A stretch of DNA of 64,000 bases. Source: Craspedostauros australis (taxonomy: Eukaryota > Bacillariophyta > Bacillariophyceae > Mastogloiales > Achnanthaceae). The translations under genes and the position numbers were made by a program. Positions within the stretch are counted from its first letter, which is position 1, and each line of letters starts with the position of its first letter. A model generated the notes under the pieces. It made no database searches and was not told the DNA's origin. It saw only the letters and a program-made list of their open reading frames with translations. The stretch is from the NCBI GenBank assembly GCA_026770025.1, contig JAMXDE010000012.1, positions 930,001 to 994,000 on the forward strand. Reading direction: 5' to 3'. Positions 39,153-49,900 of this stretch are shown here, piece after piece.

Positions 39153-40877
39153 ATGAAGCGAAGGGCCAATGCCTCAAAGGCTCGCATCCCAAAGGCAGCG
39201 TTCATCCTTTTGGTTGGGTCGGCCATGGGCGGTGTTGGTGTGGCTGCTTTCATTCCGAGCCCATCTTCAGGCTTGTCACTTTCGTTGTCACCTTCGTTGT
39301 CACCTCCGTTGTCACCTTCGTTGCCATCGAGATCTCCAAGACCTTCAACAAGTTCAACACATTCAATTTCATCATCATCATCATCATCATCATCATCGCG
39401 ACTGACGGCAACTAAGTCACCACCTGGCGTCCCCATCGATGCATCCGGTTGGCCCGGCAAGTTTCCTGCCAAAGAGCATTGCTCCCGATGCGGGTTGTGC
39501 GAAACCACCTACGTCTCGCAGGTGCTCGATGCCTGCGCCTTCCTGGGTCCTTCCATGAGCCGGATGGATCAGCTGGAGCAGGAGGTGCACGGCCGTCAAC
39601 GTCGTTACGAGAAGGAGATGGCGTGGTCCGACAAGTTCCTCAAGAAAGGATACACAAAGCCAGAAGCATCGTCGACGGCGACGGAAGAATTGCCGGACGA
39701 AGGGCGGTTTGGTGTCATGGCGGAGCCCATGAAGTTGGCCAAGGGTATCGACATTCAGGATGCGCAATGGACGGGCGTGGTCACGAGTATCGCAGTCAGC
39801 ATGTTGGAGACTGGGCAGGTCGATGCCGTGGTTTGCATCGGCAACAGCGAGACAGACAGCGAATCAGATGATGCATCATCATCATCATCATCGCGGTTTG
39901 CGACGCCGGAACCAATTCTGGCACGCACCGTCGACGACGTGCTCAAGGGACGCGGCGTCAAGCCCTCCCTGGCACCGAGCCTGGCAGTTCTCGATCAGAT
40001 CGAGCAGGATCCCACCATCCGAAGATTGCTCTACTGCGGCGTGGGGTGCTCCGTGCAGGCATTCCGCATCATCCAGGATACATTGAACTTGGAACAGGTC
40101 TACGTTCTGGGGACCAACTGCGCGGACAACAGCCCGACACCCAAGGCTGCGCAGAACTTCCTGCAGCAGGGTCTTGATCTCGACATGTCCACCGAAGACG
40201 TGCAAGGATACGAATTCATGCAGGACTTCCAAGTCCATGTCAAGCTCAAAGATCGCTACATCACCAAACCCTACTTCACCTTGCCTGGCAATATCGCAGA
40301 GCCATCCATCGCGCCATCCTGCTTGACTTGCACGGATTACACCAACGGCCTTGCCGATGTCGTGGTGGGGTACATGGGCGCACCGTTGGGCAACGACGGA
40401 GGCAGTCAGCGCATGGATGAGGCCTATCAAACCATCACAGTTCGCAACGGCAAGGGCTCGAAGATGGTCAAAACCGCTGTCCAGCAAGGACGGTTGGCAA
40501 TCGGAGATGTGGCAACCGGCAAGGGCTCGCATGAAAAACTCGCATCCCAAACGGTCACATCCGACAGCATCATCGTATCTCGCAGCGGCATCGGCGCAGT
40601 CCCGGAACAGGGCATGCCAGCTTGGTTGGGCAACGTCATGGCATTCGTGATCAGCAACACCGGGCCCAAAGGCATTGCCTTTGCACGGTACTCCATCGAT
40701 TACCACTTGCTGCGCAACTACTTCTATCTGCTCGACCTGCACGGTTCGCCCCAGATTGCCAAGGACAAGATGCCGCAGTATGCATGCAACATCGTGCAGC
40801 AGTACCTGAAGTCAGACAAGAAGTTGATGGAACTGCAGGGCGCAATTTTGGAAGAGGTGGCGACGCTGAAGCTATGA
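39153..40877 (+). CDS. HCAR-type FrhB-family reductase, plastid-targeted
   Basis: 574 residues. Close to 7-hydroxymethyl chlorophyll a reductase, the ferredoxin-dependent Fe-S flavoprotein that returns 7-hydroxymethyl chlorophyll to chlorophyll a. The related BciB-type divinyl reductases share the fold and remain possible. Family blocks are FPAKEHCSRCGLCETTYV with C110, C113 and C116, AQWTGVVTSIAVSML, LARTVDDVLKGRGVKPSL, YCGVGCSVQAFR, VLGTNCADN, IAPSCLTCTDYTNGLADVV and GPKGIAFARYSIDYHLLRNY. The N-terminus is a signal peptide (KAAFILLVGSAMGGVGV) ending at AAFIPS, an ASAFAP-like junction. Next comes a ~50-residue Ser/Pro linker encoded by a 12-bp minisatellite and a TCA run. Small S/D-rich inserts occur near residue 235. 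Single exon. Confidence 0.9.
   Translation: MKRRANASKARIPKAAFILLVGSAMGGVGVAAFIPSPSSGLSLSLSPSLSPPLSPSLPSRSPRPSTSSTHSISSSSSSSSSSRLTATKSPPGVPIDASGWPGKFPAKEHCSRCGLCETTYVSQVLDACAFLGPSMSRMDQLEQEVHGRQRRYEKEMAWSDKFLKKGYTKPEASSTATEELPDEGRFGVMAEPMKLAKGIDIQDAQWTGVVTSIAVSMLETGQVDAVVCIGNSETDSESDDASSSSSSRFATPEPILARTVDDVLKGRGVKPSLAPSLAVLDQIEQDPTIRRLLYCGVGCSVQAFRIIQDTLNLEQVYVLGTNCADNSPTPKAAQNFLQQGLDLDMSTEDVQGYEFMQDFQVHVKLKDRYITKPYFTLPGNIAEPSIAPSCLTCTDYTNGLADVVVGYMGAPLGNDGGSQRMDEAYQTITVRNGKGSKMVKTAVQQGRLAIGDVATGKGSHEKLASQTVTSDSIIVSRSGIGAVPEQGMPAWLGNVMAFVISNTGPKGIAFARYSIDYHLLRNYFYLLDLHGSPQIAKDKMPQYACNIVQQYLKSDKKLMELQGAILEEVATLKL
39266..39327 (+). repeat. 12-bp coding minisatellite (TCACCTTCGTTG-like)
   Basis: About five units encoding alternating Leu, Ser and Pro in the linker between the plastid-targeting peptide and the mature reductase. 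Some units carry single-base changes. Confidence 0.85.
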
Positions 40878-41087
40878 TGTGGGTGGGGGGAATACATGAA
40901 GTCGAAGTGGTGATTCTTGAAATGCAGCATTATATGTAAATATTAACTTGCGCACTCGTGGAGCGCTCGTGAATTAGATTCGAATGGCAAAGCACGGAGA
41001 TGAAATGAAGCATGGATGTGGATGCATTCTTGTGCAAGGATGAAAGTGGAGGGCTTCTCCACGATGGTTGCGGTGAGGATTCCCTTC

Positions 41088-44000
41088 TCAAACTGCCTGT
41101 TCTTGGGCGAGGATGCCTTGGCGGTAGGCATCCAAGGATTCATCGTCATAGAGACAGAAGCAAACTTCCTTGATAGTCTGATTTGTGGCTGGCGCCGTGC
41201 TGGCCTCCTCCAGGTACTCTGCGATGGCGCCAATGATCCAGGCTGCCGTCTCGCCCTTATCAAGTCCTGCTCTGCCGCTGCCGATGCTTGGCAACGCCAC
41301 ATTCGCAAAGTTTTGCGAGGCGGCCTTCTTCAGCACGTTCATTACGGCCTTCTTGATCGCCTCCTTCGACCCATTCGCCCCATTCGCCTGGCTCTGCGTT
41401 GGCGAAACGACAAAGATGATATGGTCGGCCGGCAACGAATGTCCACCTGTCATGCACACATCCGAGGTGCCCAAAGTCTGCGAGATAGTCGACGTCGATG
41501 CTGGCGGCGATGGGGGAGGAGCTGCTACCGCTGGAGGTGCGGATGAGATCTCCAATACGATGAAGCTGTTGGGTGGGATCTTGCGGTTATGGCTGCTGCT
41601 TTGCACAAAGACTTGCGCGCCGGCAGGGAATTGAGCTGGAGCAATGGTCTCCTTCTTGCCGCAACCAATGCCCAGGAAGGTTCGCGCGTCGTTGCCACGG
41701 TGGAATGTGCCATCCGACTCCAAGCACAGGAGGTCCTTGGTGGCTGAGATATTTTCCTTCTTTTGCACGCAATAATACGGCGTGATGTAAGGCTGGTTCG
41801 CCATCGCCGCAATGTCGCGGAAGGTTTTCGTCACCGAGGGTGCAAGGAATTTGCGAAAGTTGAGAGGTAGCCCGCCATTGTTGTTGGTTGCGGCGTTGGC
41901 GTTTGCGTTTGCCAGCGCAGGAGCGGGTGTGGGAGCAGGGGTGGGTGCACCAGTTTGAGAAGCCCTCAGCAAATTGACTTCTGCTTGCAGGTTGACGCCG
42001 GCCACAGCCTTGACGCGTTCGCCCACCATGCCAGAGAGGCTCAATCCAGTGTCAGTTGGCACCACAATGGCTTCTGTCTTGGATGCGGCGATGTCGCCCT
42101 TCACGACTGTCAGACGCAGACCTTCTACAAACGTTCGACTGTTCAACACCGCCAGGCCAGACGCTGATGGCAACGAACGATCCTCGCTTTCGAGCTTGAT
42201 GAATGCAGATCCCGATGTCTTCAATCGCTTTGCTGACGGTTGGGCTGCATTGCCACCACTCTGAGCTGTGCTTGCGGCTGTGGCTGCTCGTTTGGTTGCT
42301 CCCGTCGTCCCGGCTGGGCTGCCGGAAAGGACAGGAGAGCAGAGGTTCCCATCAGCAGCGACTGTTGTCTTGTCTGTAGTCAAACGCAGCAGGTAGCGGA
42401 TGTTGACTTGGCCGATGTCGTACACGATGAATTCGCTCACATCACAGCTTGGTCGGGATGCGAGTGATGATTTCGTCGGCTTGCCCAGCGGAACCTTCAC
42501 CACGTCCGTGTCGCTCATTGTGTGTTGCTGCTTCGGATCATCTGGGATATCTTCGTACGTTTTGGGATCGGGAATGATGTCCGACAGTGCATGAGTGGAA
42601 TGACTCCCAGGCTGCGCTTTGTCCATGTACATGTCCCGTGGCGTTTCGAACACCTTGCCCAGACTCACATCGCATGCCATCACGAGCATCTCCGACGACC
42701 CATCCGTACGGCAGTAGTTGGCGCTCTTGCCCAGCATATCGGCGAAGTAGATCCCCTTCCCGAATCTGTAACCGCTCATAGGTGCCTCCGGTGGCGCGAT
42801 GCGCAATCCCTGGCTGAGGATGCCGCTGTAGTTGCTGATGCGGCTTCCGTGCCACAGCAGCCGCCTGTTGCCCAGCTTCTTGGAAGGCTCAAATCGTGAT
42901 GCCTCACCTTCGCGTTGGACCGCAAACGCATCCAGCAACCGCAATCCTCGGCTACCCCAGTTGTTGCCGCCCCAGCCACTCACTCCTGGCGCGGATGCGT
43001 TCCTGGTGTTCTCGACGTATGTTTTGAGCAGCTTGTACTCATCTCCGTGTGGATCCAATGGTGCGAGTTCGGTTTTGAGCTTGTCATAGGCCACGTCCAT
43101 CGGTGACTTGGCCTTGGGTGCTTCGGCATCAGTCTTCATGGCAGCATCGGATGCCTGCAAATTGATCAGTTCGTCCACCATCTCCACCTTCTCCTTCAAC
43201 ACCGACATGGTGTCGATCATCTTGGGATCCGTGCTGGGGCACTTGGAGTAGAACTGATTTGACAGCTGCTGCAGCTTGCCCTTCTTCATGACATCCGACA
43301 TCGACGCTGCGGATGCACCCGATGGCGATGCTGAACCTGCGGCTGATTGTGGATTCAGAATCTTCTCGATCTCCGCCAGCACGGAATATGCATCGCGCAG
43401 CTGCGCCTCCGTCATGTTGCCGAGCGGCATCTTGGAGACGTCAAAGTTAACACGCAGGAGCTGCTTGGCCGCGATGCCCTTGTCGAAGATGGAAGCGATG
43501 ACGGGATGCAATCGCATGCTCAGGCGGGACGTGGAATCGCCGATCAAGAGCTGGTTGCTGGATGCGGATGGGGTGGATGTTGCCGGTTTCTTCTCGTCTT
43601 CGTGGGACACATCCAGTTGGAAGAACTTGCCGGGATGTTTCACGAACGACTTGCGATCCGCCCATTTGTTGCCGGTGTACTTGAGGTACAGCTTTTCGAA
43701 TTCGGACTTGGCATCTTGCACCGCATCGTAGCGATCAAGCTTGTTTCCACCGCCTCCGGTACCAGCAACACGACCCCAGACTCGCCATAAGTAGCAGTGG
43801 GTTGGTTGCGGTTCGTTGTCCGGGATGAGGATCTGAAGCCTGTACTGCGAGTTGGTCCCGGTGGATAGATCCGTCATGCAAAGCATGGTGTCGTAGAGCT
43901 CCACCGCAAACGATTCCTTCTTGTCTGGCATCGCTGCAGCAGTCGTTGTGCTCGTGCTTGCACCCGCAGATGGCTTGGAGTTCTTCAGTGCATCGTACGC

Positions 44001-44948
44001 CTCATCGAGAACGTGGTACGTCGCATCCTGTCCAGAATCGGGATCGACGCGTGCGCGACTCAGATGCAACTTCGCCGTCCCCTTCCGCACCTGCTTGATC
44101 TTCATAGGATTGCTGCTGGATCGCTTGTTCTTTGGCAGCAGATGAGGTGGCGTGGGCAGCTTCTTTCCAGTGACGAACAACCGCGTTTGCGGCGGAATGG
44201 GACCGCCCTGCAGCGAGAGAGCGTCCTTGACGGCGTCGTACCATGTGGAGTGATCCGTGTTGACTTCGTCAGGGATTTGAATGGACGTGCACTTGGTATC
44301 CTCCACACCCTGGCTGTAGGGACATGGTCCCCACGCCAGAGCGGCCTCGCAGACGTAGCAGCAGTAGTAGGTGGAGAAATGCAACGGTTTGCTCGCGCAG
44401 CAGCCATCTTCCTTCTTTCCCAACGGACCGACGCCAAACACGATGGACTCCGCCAGCATGCGCACCAAATCCACTGGGCTGGTGCCCTTGATGACGGGGA
44501 TCTTGTTGGCCTCCAGCACGGACTTGACCGCCGCGATGGGAAGCTCCGTCGGTTTCTTCGTGGTGCAATCGCGGATGGCCCACACGATATTCGCTTGATC
44601 ACGCACCGCCTTGACTTCCGCGATCTTCTTCGCATCCGTGCGCTTGGCGTAAGGGCGGTACTTGAGGATGTAGTTCTCAATGCGAACCTGATCGACAGGA
44701 CGCAGATCATCGAATCCGCCGATCTCGTCGGTGGACGAGGGTCGGTTGTTCACGGTCTTCTTGGATGCGAAGAAGGCGCTGGCCTTGCTCCAGTTGGGCT
44801 CGAAGCCATCGAAGTGACGGCTCTTCTTCATGACTGCGATGCGCAGCGTGCCCTTCGAAATCGACGACTTTGAGGTCTTGCATGTGGAACGCGAGCTCTT
44901 CGCGTAATCCGTCATGAACGGAAAGTTGCTGCTGTTGGTGCTCGCCAT
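41088..44948 (-). CDS. PARP1-like poly(ADP-ribose) polymerase with C-terminal macro domain
   Basis: 1,286 residues, single exon, ATG 44948. Order: a PARP-type zinc-finger remnant (about 10-95), PADR1 with its Cys-rich zinc region (about 180-270), the pre-WGR segment with VDPDSG, WGR (about 390-475, CYLWRVWGRVAGTGG), PARP regulatory helices (about 490-640), and the catalytic domain. The catalytic H-Y-E triad is H700 (LLWHGSR), Y734 (GKGIYFADM) and E839 (SEFIVYD), so polymer synthesis is expected. No clear BRCT domain is seen. After it, a macro domain (about 940-1286) is split: LTVVKGDIAASKTEAIVVPTD starts it, about 180 inserted residues follow, and it finishes with IIFVVSP and VALPSIGSGRAGL. 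Only C23 of the four zinc-finger ligands remains. The 3' end converges on the HCAR gene with a 210-bp spacer. Confidence 0.92.
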   Translation of the reverse strand: MASTNSSNFPFMTDYAKSSRSTCKTSKSSISKGTLRIAVMKKSRHFDGFEPNWSKASAFFASKKTVNNRPSSTDEIGGFDDLRPVDQVRIENYILKYRPYAKRTDAKKIAEVKAVRDQANIVWAIRDCTTKKPTELPIAAVKSVLEANKIPVIKGTSPVDLVRMLAESIVFGVGPLGKKEDGCCASKPLHFSTYYCCYVCEAALAWGPCPYSQGVEDTKCTSIQIPDEVNTDHSTWYDAVKDALSLQGGPIPPQTRLFVTGKKLPTPPHLLPKNKRSSSNPMKIKQVRKGTAKLHLSRARVDPDSGQDATYHVLDEAYDALKNSKPSAGASTSTTTAAAMPDKKESFAVELYDTMLCMTDLSTGTNSQYRLQILIPDNEPQPTHCYLWRVWGRVAGTGGGGNKLDRYDAVQDAKSEFEKLYLKYTGNKWADRKSFVKHPGKFFQLDVSHEDEKKPATSTPSASSNQLLIGDSTSRLSMRLHPVIASIFDKGIAAKQLLRVNFDVSKMPLGNMTEAQLRDAYSVLAEIEKILNPQSAAGSASPSGASAASMSDVMKKGKLQQLSNQFYSKCPSTDPKMIDTMSVLKEKVEMVDELINLQASDAAMKTDAEAPKAKSPMDVAYDKLKTELAPLDPHGDEYKLLKTYVENTRNASAPGVSGWGGNNWGSRGLRLLDAFAVQREGEASRFEPSKKLGNRRLLWHGSRISNYSGILSQGLRIAPPEAPMSGYRFGKGIYFADMLGKSANYCRTDGSSEMLVMACDVSLGKVFETPRDMYMDKAQPGSHSTHALSDIIPDPKTYEDIPDDPKQQHTMSDTDVVKVPLGKPTKSSLASRPSCDVSEFIVYDIGQVNIRYLLRLTTDKTTVAADGNLCSPVLSGSPAGTTGATKRAATAASTAQSGGNAAQPSAKRLKTSGSAFIKLESEDRSLPSASGLAVLNSRTFVEGLRLTVVKGDIAASKTEAIVVPTDTGLSLSGMVGERVKAVAGVNLQAEVNLLRASQTGAPTPAPTPAPALANANANAATNNNGGLPLNFRKFLAPSVTKTFRDIAAMANQPYITPYYCVQKKENISATKDLLCLESDGTFHRGNDARTFLGIGCGKKETIAPAQFPAGAQVFVQSSSHNRKIPPNSFIVLEISSAPPAVAAPPPSPPASTSTISQTLGTSDVCMTGGHSLPADHIIFVVSPTQSQANGANGSKEAIKKAVMNVLKKAASQNFANVALPSIGSGRAGLDKGETAAWIIGAIAEYLEEASTAPATNQTIKEVCFCLYDDESLDAYRQGILAQEQAV

Positions 44949-45051
44949 GGTCGCTCCTGCTATCCGTTTCTGTCTGCGGCGAGTATGAGTGTGGTTGTGC
45001 TCTGAATGGGTCTTGTTGCTGTGATTGATGATTGATTGTCTCTGATTGAGA

Positions 45052-45055
45052 TTAT
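45052..45055. repeat. Left target-site duplication TTAT
   Basis: TTAT directly precedes the left terminal repeat and is repeated directly after the right one at 51089-51092. Confidence 0.65.
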
Positions 45056-45143
45056 GAGCCCGATCAGTGAGTCGACCAATCGTTTGAAATGAAGAGTGTA
45101 GTCGAATTTCTGGGATTTTCAAACTAAGCACATATTCGCAATC
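45056..45143 (+). repeat. Left terminal inverted repeat, 88 bp
   Basis: Pairs with 51001-51088 on the opposite strand, 84 of 88 identical. Differences are single substitutions, three of them clustered around 45098-45107. Confidence 0.95.
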
Positions 45144-46690
45144 TTCATAGATCTAAAACATATACCAATCCATTCCAGTTCCGAGGTTGGCCGTATTTTA
45201 AGTTTTATGGACCGATGGATTTGCACATTCGTCCATCTCGTTCGGGTTTCAGCCTTTTGGCTACGACTACATCGATCCAAGTTAACCCTTTGCTGTTCTT
45301 TGTTTCAGCAAGTTTGTTCCGATTTTGAATTGTTTAGTCTCCTTTTGACGTGTTCCGATGAGACCATCCCACACCCTGTCCACGATAGCGCTAGTTGTAG
45401 AGTTTTGGGAGAAGCGGCGAGTGCGTGTTTACATCCACTCTATCCAGTGTTTGCATGATCCGTGATCTACGTCACCAAACTGGCTGCTGCGTCATGAACC
45501 ACCAATCACAGCACGATGTGAATCATCATCAACTGCGTTTCGTCGTGACGGAATGGTCGAGTTGTGTTGGTACTCCCGAAGTGTTTTGTGTCATGCTGCC
45601 TTCGTTCATTTTGGTACAATAGTTGATAATTGCCTCAGACCCCAAGATGTGCGACTGGTTGAGAGCGCCAAACTCGAAACAACAACATGACGATGGCGGA
45701 AACCCAAAAAAAATCCCACAATGGCCGTCCAACGGCATCCTCGGCGCCGCACCAACCAGCGGTCCAACGACAAATCCAAGCACATCGCCGTCACCGCCAT
45801 GCAACCTTTGGTGGGTGGACGAGCGGAGGCTGCGAGAGCGGTTGATTTGGGGCCGCCGCAGGCCTCCGCGCAAACGTCTCCAAAATGCGGCAAATTGGCT
45901 TGTTGGATGTAGCCTGTGTACTCCATGCACAGGGCACACCAACACCTACGAATGGGCAAGGCGCATCCAAGAGGGCATCACCAACGCGCACACGAAGTTT
46001 GAGGGTCAGGGAGGATCGGGAAGGTGTCCGCGCGGAGGAAAAGTTGGAGGGCAAGAGTTTTGTTGGGCGGGTCGCGGCGTACTCATCACATGGCTTTGGC
46101 AGTGAGGGGGAGGCATCATCAAGCCACCCAATCGCCAATTCACCCATACAAGATGCGTGCGCCACCAACGGAAGATGGTCCTGACGAAGTTTGCGCCTTC
46201 GATATTGTCTGGAAGAGGCTGCGGCCTCGAATGAGTACAGACAGGTCATTTTTTGGTGGGGCGCCCAAAAAAAACAACGGCGTCATCATATGGAGGTGTA
46301 CCATTGGTACCATTCATGCCCAGCCCCCTCTGGATGCATCAGCGCGTCGCCAGGGAGTGTGGTAATGCACGAGGGGCACGTGGAGGGGCTGAAAGGGTCA
46401 TGTGGATGAGGTATGGATCCGTATCCATACCGCGTCCGGCTTGCAAATCGTTTTTTGAAATCGCTTTTTTTCAGTGTATCGACACTTTGGGGCATGCAAT
46501 GTGGCAGAAATGTTCTGTCCTTCATGGAGTGGATAGATGAGGAGCATACAGAGCCATTGTGGTGCGCAGTTTGCAGAAATACCAGAATGATGATGATGAT
46601 CATGGGTGCTGAGAGGAGGGCAACATTGCTTGATCGAGAATTTTGTGAATCCACCACACAACAGTGTGGTGGACCAACATGACAATAAAA
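45144..46690 (+). other. Left part of the transposon; possible plus-strand accessory gene
   Basis: Overlapping plus-strand open frames (45623-46105, 46191-46409, 46413-46682) could be exons or a decayed gene. The last one ends in a Cys-containing stretch (LWCAVCRN ... REFCESTTQQCGG) and is followed at once by AATAAA (about 46684), a good poly(A) signal in convergent orientation to the transposase. None of the frames is recognised and I could not define splice sites, so no coding model is offered. An 8-bp perfect hairpin, GTATGGAT/ATCCATAC, lies at 46411-46430. 46690-46908 is AT-rich and probably holds both transcript ends. Confidence 0.3.
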
Positions 46691-46908
46691 ATAACTTCTA
46701 TTTCAATATACCTTCGATATTCTGATGCATTGATAGTCATGTGTACGTATGCAATGTATAGATTTAATTGTAAACCATGTATTATTGAGATATAGCATGA
46801 TAAGCAGATGTTTGGATGGATTTTGGATGCTCTCTAGAGTAGTCTACGTATCACGACTCATCCCCCACAAAACTCCACAACTAGTGTTATTGCGGTGACG
46901 CACAGCCA

Positions 46909-49900
46909 TCACAAAATTTCCGTCTCATCATCCAACACAGCCTCACTTTCTGTGTTGGCCTTCATTGTGTGAGCATCACACCACCTCTGATTCTCCAATT
47001 GCTCTTCTTCTCTCTGCAACTCCTCTTCTCTCTGCTCTTCCTCTGTTCCTTCTGGTGCATTGTGGATTGCCACAATTGCGGATGCTGCTGTTGCTTTGTT
47101 TGTTGTGTTGGTTTCTGTCTTGGTGAGCACAGCCTCCTGGTTTTGTTTGCGTTGCTTGGCACTGTACGCTGCAAACAGCGATGCTTTGACGCGCATGGGA
47201 TTTGCATGCAGTTGTACGTACCAGTCAGTTTTGGCTCTTTCGTCGCCCATCAATTGCTCGTGTGCTTCGTGTTCGGATGGTCTGTTTTTCGGATCCTTCG
47301 CGGACGCTTTGCAGATGTCCTTCAATTTCGCCGCGATGTAGTCTGGTAGTTTGGCGTTGGTCCGTGTTGTTTTGCTCGCCCAGCCTTGCGCCGCGAGTGG
47401 TGGGTGTTCTGTTCCTGCTGTCTGGTCTTTGAACGCTGTGGTGTGATCGGACGGTAGGTGCCGTTGTCCGTCTTGGAGGGCTTTGCCGATCGCGAACGCC
47501 TTGCTCTCTATTGCTGTACGCCCCATTTTGCGCGTCTTGTCCGTCTTCCTGAATGATTCGGACGTAATTGCCGGCTTGTCGGACGTGAATGTTTTGTCCG
47601 CGATGACACCCAACTCGTTGATACTCCAGCCCTCCCATTCGGTGCTCTTCACCACGACGTCTTCGGTGATGCCAGATGCAGCCACCAACCGCGCCTGGTC
47701 ATCGTCATACTTCACCTCGTGAGTTTGACGTACCTGTTGTCCACTTGCACGGAATCGTCGTTTTGGTGCGCCTGGAAACGACGTGATGTTGCCTTCAAGG
47801 GACGACGCGTTGGCAAGTACCGTTGTCGTACCTGCGATGTTACCGGCTTGGAGCGCGAGGAAGACTTGGAAAGGGGTCTTGATGTCCTTGCCACTTTGCA
47901 CGTATTTTCGCAGTACACGTGTGATGTACGCGAAGTGGGTGTCCAGCATGCTCTTACCGGTTTGGGCCTCTGTGTAGATCCACGCGATGATTTTAGCTGC
48001 TTTTCGTGTCGCAAGGTTCTTGTTCAGTTTGGACGTGATGAGCGCGATGTGCTCGTGACTGGCGAAACAACATGCATTATCGCTCTGTAGGATGATTTCA
48101 GTCACGGATGGGTAAATGTCTTTGACCTTTTGTTGCACAATCTCCAGCAGTCCACCAACTTGAAGTGTGTCTTGCGTCGGTCTTCCCTCGACCACAATGT
48201 CGATGAACCGATAAGTAAAAATGTCGTTGCGACACGTGATGACCATTGCCCCAAGCAGTGACATCCCCTTCTTCCCCCAATATTCTTGTTGGGCTTCGCC
48301 TTGGCCTGTCGGTAGAATTTTTTGCTTATGGTCAAGTACCACATAGGCTCTTTCAGGCTTTTCGTTGAGTTGGGATTGATAAAATTCGATTTGTTGGAAT
48401 TGAACTTTCGCACGCACTTTGTGAGCCATGTATTTAACGATTTCATTGGCGAATCCTGGCGCCGCCACAAGCATTGATTGCAATTCGTCTTTGTGTTCTG
48501 CGAGTTCGTTGTCCTTAAGCATTTTGACAAAAGGGACAAAACGATCATTCACAAATCGCATTGCTGCGCCACAACGGTTGCATACTTTACGTGGTTGTTC
48601 GTTTGTCATGACCACAGGAATGTCATTTGTGAGAGTGTTCTTCTTGCGCTTGTGCTTGTTGGTGCGTGGTTTGCGTTGATTGGTTGATGTGGTTGTTCCC
48701 TTCTTCTTCTCCTTGTTGGCAGTGAGAGCGAACGCGGCCGAGTGCATTGGATCGTCACACTGAAGCTGCATGTGGGAGGCGGTGAATTCCCATTTGAGGA
48801 ACACAACAATCAGTCCAAGCGCATGCAACAGGGAATCGGCTGTGCGTTCATGCTGTGCGATGACGTCACTGGGATCATCATTGTCGTGGTAGCTTTCGTC
48901 ATTGGCATCCACAGCATCATCGTTTTCCTCCTCCCCGTCTGCTTCATACTTAGCCTTGAGTAGCTCTACTAGGCGCGAAATTGCCTGTTTCAGTTTCTCC
49001 GTCGCCATCCAGAAGTAACTCTCAAAGGAAGAGAGGCCTGTCTTGATCTTGCTTTTGCGTGTGAGTAGGTTAGTAATGGTGGTGAAGGCGGGCCTTCCCA
49101 CTGGGTTGTTAGTCGTTGACGAGTACATGCCGAATAAGTCTCGGATGGTGGTGCTTCCACGATCGAACACCGGGACATTGTCAAATTGGACACCACCATA
49201 CTTTACCGTGTGACTCAACCCTGCCTTGTACGTAGTCGTGTTCATGAGGAAGGACACCACACCAGAGAGATTGCAGGCACCCACACGGTACTGAAGAACT
49301 CGCGCAGGTACGATTTCGCCGTGACTCAACTTGTCGAAGTAGCGACGCAAGGTGCTTGCCTGGCTTTGCGTGATGATGTCGCGTTTGGGAAGCATGCGGG
49401 CGTTCTGTTCCTCCGACAATCCTTGTGCATGCCTACCCAGGATAGCAGTACACAGTGCATGTGGTGCAGACATGGCCAGAGCAGCTCTAACTGTGCGGGA
49501 TGATGTAGTTTCTCCGAGCAAGCCCACAGTGTAGAGGTTAGATGCCAACATCGTTGGAGGAAGTTCCACATTGCCGCGTACGTATGCAACCACCTGTTCC
49601 ATCTGACAAGTTGGCACGCCCTCTTCTGGAAGCAGGACAGTCCAAAGTGCACACGATGCGACACTCCACACCTGTTTGATGTAGCTCCAGATGGTCCGAT
49701 CGTGTCTGCCTGTGAGAACAAACCCTTTTTTCGGCATCAGCTGCAACAGTTTTGAATCTAGGTTAGATCCAAGAGCCGCCATCGCACGAACGATGGCATC
49801 GCGCCTCCAGCTGCCCTCCTCTGTCGGGTCACACTCAAACTTGCCGCCCCTCCTGCCCCAGCCGGCGCGCGTCTGTTTTTCCTCCTCGTCAATGTACGTG

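Noticed and set aside
45238-45300. GCCTTTTGGCTA resembling the 5' stem-loop of U2 snRNA
   Set aside because: The branch-site-pairing GTAGTA region and Sm site do not follow; only about 12 bases match, so no snRNA is called.
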